Below are positions 13,758 to 15,017 of a DNA stretch of 15,017 nucleotides, piece after piece. A model generated the notes under the pieces. It was given only the letters and a program-made list of their open reading frames with translations, was not told the origin of the DNA and did no database searches. Position numbers and translations under genes: made by a program. Location of the stretch: assembly GCA_003223695.1 (NCBI GenBank), contig QHVY01000127.1:1-15017 (forward strand). Direction: 5' to 3'. Every line of letters begins with the position of its first letter. Position 1 is the stretch's first letter. Origin of the DNA: Acidobacteriota bacterium (GTDB lineage Bacteria > Acidobacteriota > Thermoanaerobaculia > Gp7-AA8).

Positions 13758-14800
13758 CCTATCGATTCGAGCCGCGACTCGCATTCGCATCCACGATCCC
13801 TTCGAATTTCTACAACGACGCGACGGTCCTCAGCGCTGAGAATCGAAGCATCTTCGCGCGGACGTGGCAGCTCGTCGGGCACGAGAATCAGGTTTGCGAG
13901 CGCGGCCAATTTTTCACAACTGTCGTCGCCGGGGAGCCGCTGCTGATCGTGCGCGGTGACGATGGCGAAGTCCGCGCATTGTCGAATGTTTGCCGTCATC
14001 GCGCTGGACCGGTAGCGAAGGGCGCGGGCAAGCGCGCGTCGCTGCAGTGCGGCTATCACGGATGGACGTACGCGCTCGACGGCTCGCTGCGCACTGCGCC
14101 GGAAATGGACGGCATCGAGTGCTGGGAGCGGCAATCGGTCGCGCTGCCTCGATTTCGAATCGAATCGTGGAACGGCCTGCTGTTCGTCAATCTCGACCCC
14201 GCCGCCCCATCCCTTCGCGATTTCCTCGGCGACCTCGGCGGACAAACGTTCAGCGGCGCTCTCGCAGCGCGAAAAGATTGGACGGTCAACTGTAACTGGA
14301 AGGTATACGTCGACAACTATCTCGAGGGCTACCACATCCCGATCGTGCATCCGTCGCTGTTCAAGGAAATCGATTATCCGAATTACCGCACCGAAACGCG
14401 GCCCAACTACTCGATCCAGCACGCGCCGCTCAAGCGTCCGCAGCGAATTCGAGGCGACGGCGAAGCCGCTTACTTCTGGATCTTTCCGAACCTGATGCTG
14501 AATGTTTATCCCAACAACTTCTCGACGAATCTGATCGTTCCGATCGACCACGAGAAAACGCTCACGATCTTCGAGTGGTATTTCCGCGATCCAGAGTCAG
14601 CGAAGAAGGAAATCGACGAGACGATCGCCTTCAGCGACGAGATCCAACTCGAGGACATTGCCATCTGCGAGGCCGTCCAGCGCGGACTGCGATCGTCGAC
14701 CTACGACACCGGCCGCTACTCGCCCGCGCGCGAGAACGGCGTGCATCATTTTCATGGCTTGTACGCCGCTGCGATGGAGATGAAGAGGACTGAGGACTGA
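13754..14800 (+). CDS. Rieske [2Fe-2S] aromatic-ring-hydroxylase-type oxygenase, alpha subunit
   Basis: The 348-residue protein is a Rieske non-heme iron oxygenase of the type that includes choline monooxygenase and glycine-betaine/carnitine-type demethylases. The Rieske cluster ligands are C80, H82, C99 and H102 (CRH...CGYH). The catalytic iron site is DNYLEGYHIPIVHP, with H194 and H199 as ligands and D187 as the likely bridge to the cluster; D301 in LEDIAICEAVQRGL is the likely third ligand. All key residues are present, so it should be active with a reductase partner, which is not in the window. ATG 13754 overlaps the permease stop, suggesting that the permease imports the substrate. The last residues (RTED) and stop are encoded by a heptamer repeat. 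Substrate is inferred only by family. Confidence 0.92.
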   Translation: MTYRFEPRLAFASTIPSNFYNDATVLSAENRSIFARTWQLVGHENQVCERGQFFTTVVAGEPLLIVRGDDGEVRALSNVCRHRAGPVAKGAGKRASLQCGYHGWTYALDGSLRTAPEMDGIECWERQSVALPRFRIESWNGLLFVNLDPAAPSLRDFLGDLGGQTFSGALAARKDWTVNCNWKVYVDNYLEGYHIPIVHPSLFKEIDYPNYRTETRPNYSIQHAPLKRPQRIRGDGEAAYFWIFPNLMLNVYPNNFSTNLIVPIDHEKTLTIFEWYFRDPESAKKEIDETIAFSDEIQLEDIAICEAVQRGLRSSTYDTGRYSPARENGVHHFHGLYAAAMEMKRTED

Positions 14801-14883
14801 GGACTCAGGACTGAGTCCCGCCCGCCCGGACCGAATTCACTCGGCACTTTCTCTCAGTCCTCAGTCCTGAGTCCTCAGTCCTT
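14786..14883. repeat. Heptamer (GAGGACT) inverted repeat after the Rieske gene
   Basis: The arms 14793-14815 and 14860-14882 are a perfect 23-bp inverted repeat with a 44-nt loop, built from GAGGACT units with inverted CAGGACT units. The left arm holds the Rieske stop codon (TGA 14798-14800). Same family as 12390-12508; the loop sequences are unrelated. Confidence 0.88.
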
Positions 14884-14896
14884 TGATCGAGAAACC

Positions 14897-14928
14897 CTCT
14901 CCGTGATCTCTCTGTCCTCTGTGGTGAA
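14897..14928. repeat. Short purine/pyrimidine-biased intergenic repeat (CACAGAGG type)
   Basis: On the minus strand this reads TTCACCACAGAGGACAGAGA followed by GATCACGGAGAG. Sequences of this ACCACAGAG-ACAGAGA kind recur between genes in many unrelated bacterial genomes, as far as I recall. It has no inverted partner in the window. Confidence 0.45.
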
Positions 14929-14930
14929 TC

Positions 14931-15017
14931 ATTCAGGGACGTAAATCTGAAGACTGAAATGTGTGGATAAATACATCAAGGTTTTTGTTGCAACATTTTC
15001 CGTAGTCGAGGAAACTT
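14931..15017. other. AT-rich non-coding tail
   Basis: The last 87 bases are much more AT-rich than the rest and hold no open frame of note. TGTTGCAACA (14986-14995) is a 10-bp palindrome. The stretch could be the promoter region of a gene beyond the window, but no clear -35/-10 pair can be fixed. Confidence 0.3.

Noticed and set aside
1..14800. Choline-to-betaine pathway formed by the aldehyde dehydrogenase and the Rieske oxygenase
   Set aside because: The two genes are more than 13 kb apart with many unrelated genes between them, and neither substrate can be fixed from sequence.
14986..14995. TGTTGCAACA palindrome as an operator
   Set aside because: A 10-bp palindrome is expected by chance in a window of this size, and no promoter or gene can be tied to it.

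Overview
The window is GC-rich and gene-dense, and reads like a chromosomal piece of a diderm, probably soil- or sediment-type bacterium. The evidence for a diderm is a lipobox on a binding protein, an OmpA-type peptidoglycan-binding domain and several Sec signal peptides. The gene mix and the many palindromic intergenic repeats would fit Acidobacteriota or a related uncultured lineage, but that placement is an impression and no rRNA or marker gene confirms it.

Layout. 1-456: 3' part of an aldehyde dehydrogenase. 519-1070: small secreted protein. 1097-1749: ribbon-helix-helix antitoxin and PIN toxin, overlapping by 4 bp, followed without a gap by a MOSC-domain protein (1750-2169). 2204-7115: complete branched-chain amino-acid ABC transporter in the order binding lipoprotein, LivH, LivM, LivG, LivF. 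7202-8752: APC amino-acid permease. 8769-10593: exported coiled-coil/OmpA protein, broken by a frameshift just before its OmpA domain. 10660-11460 (minus): exported TPR-like protein made of two duplicated halves. 11519-12397: exported DUF4097-like protein with NGP motifs. 12521-13757: second APC permease, broken near its N-terminus. 13754-14800: Rieske non-heme iron oxygenase overlapping the permease by 4 bp. 14801-15017: repeats and an AT-rich tail without a gene.

The clear theme is uptake of amino acids or related nitrogen compounds: one ABC system, two APC carriers, and a Rieske oxygenase coupled to the second carrier.

Two features stand out. First, palindromic repeats sit at gene edges and supply gene signals: stop codons for four genes, the likely Shine-Dalgarno site of livG, and the first ~30 codons of livM. 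In the livM copy the two repeat units that would put TAG in frame read CAG and TGG, while the two out-of-frame units keep TAG. Second, three genes look internally shortened: LivH lacks about 16 conserved residues in frame, the second APC permease lacks about 20 residues and is frameshifted, and the OmpA protein changes frame at its domain boundary. Whether these are real deletions or assembly errors cannot be decided here. An 18-bp perfect palindrome also spans the start codon of the Rieske gene.
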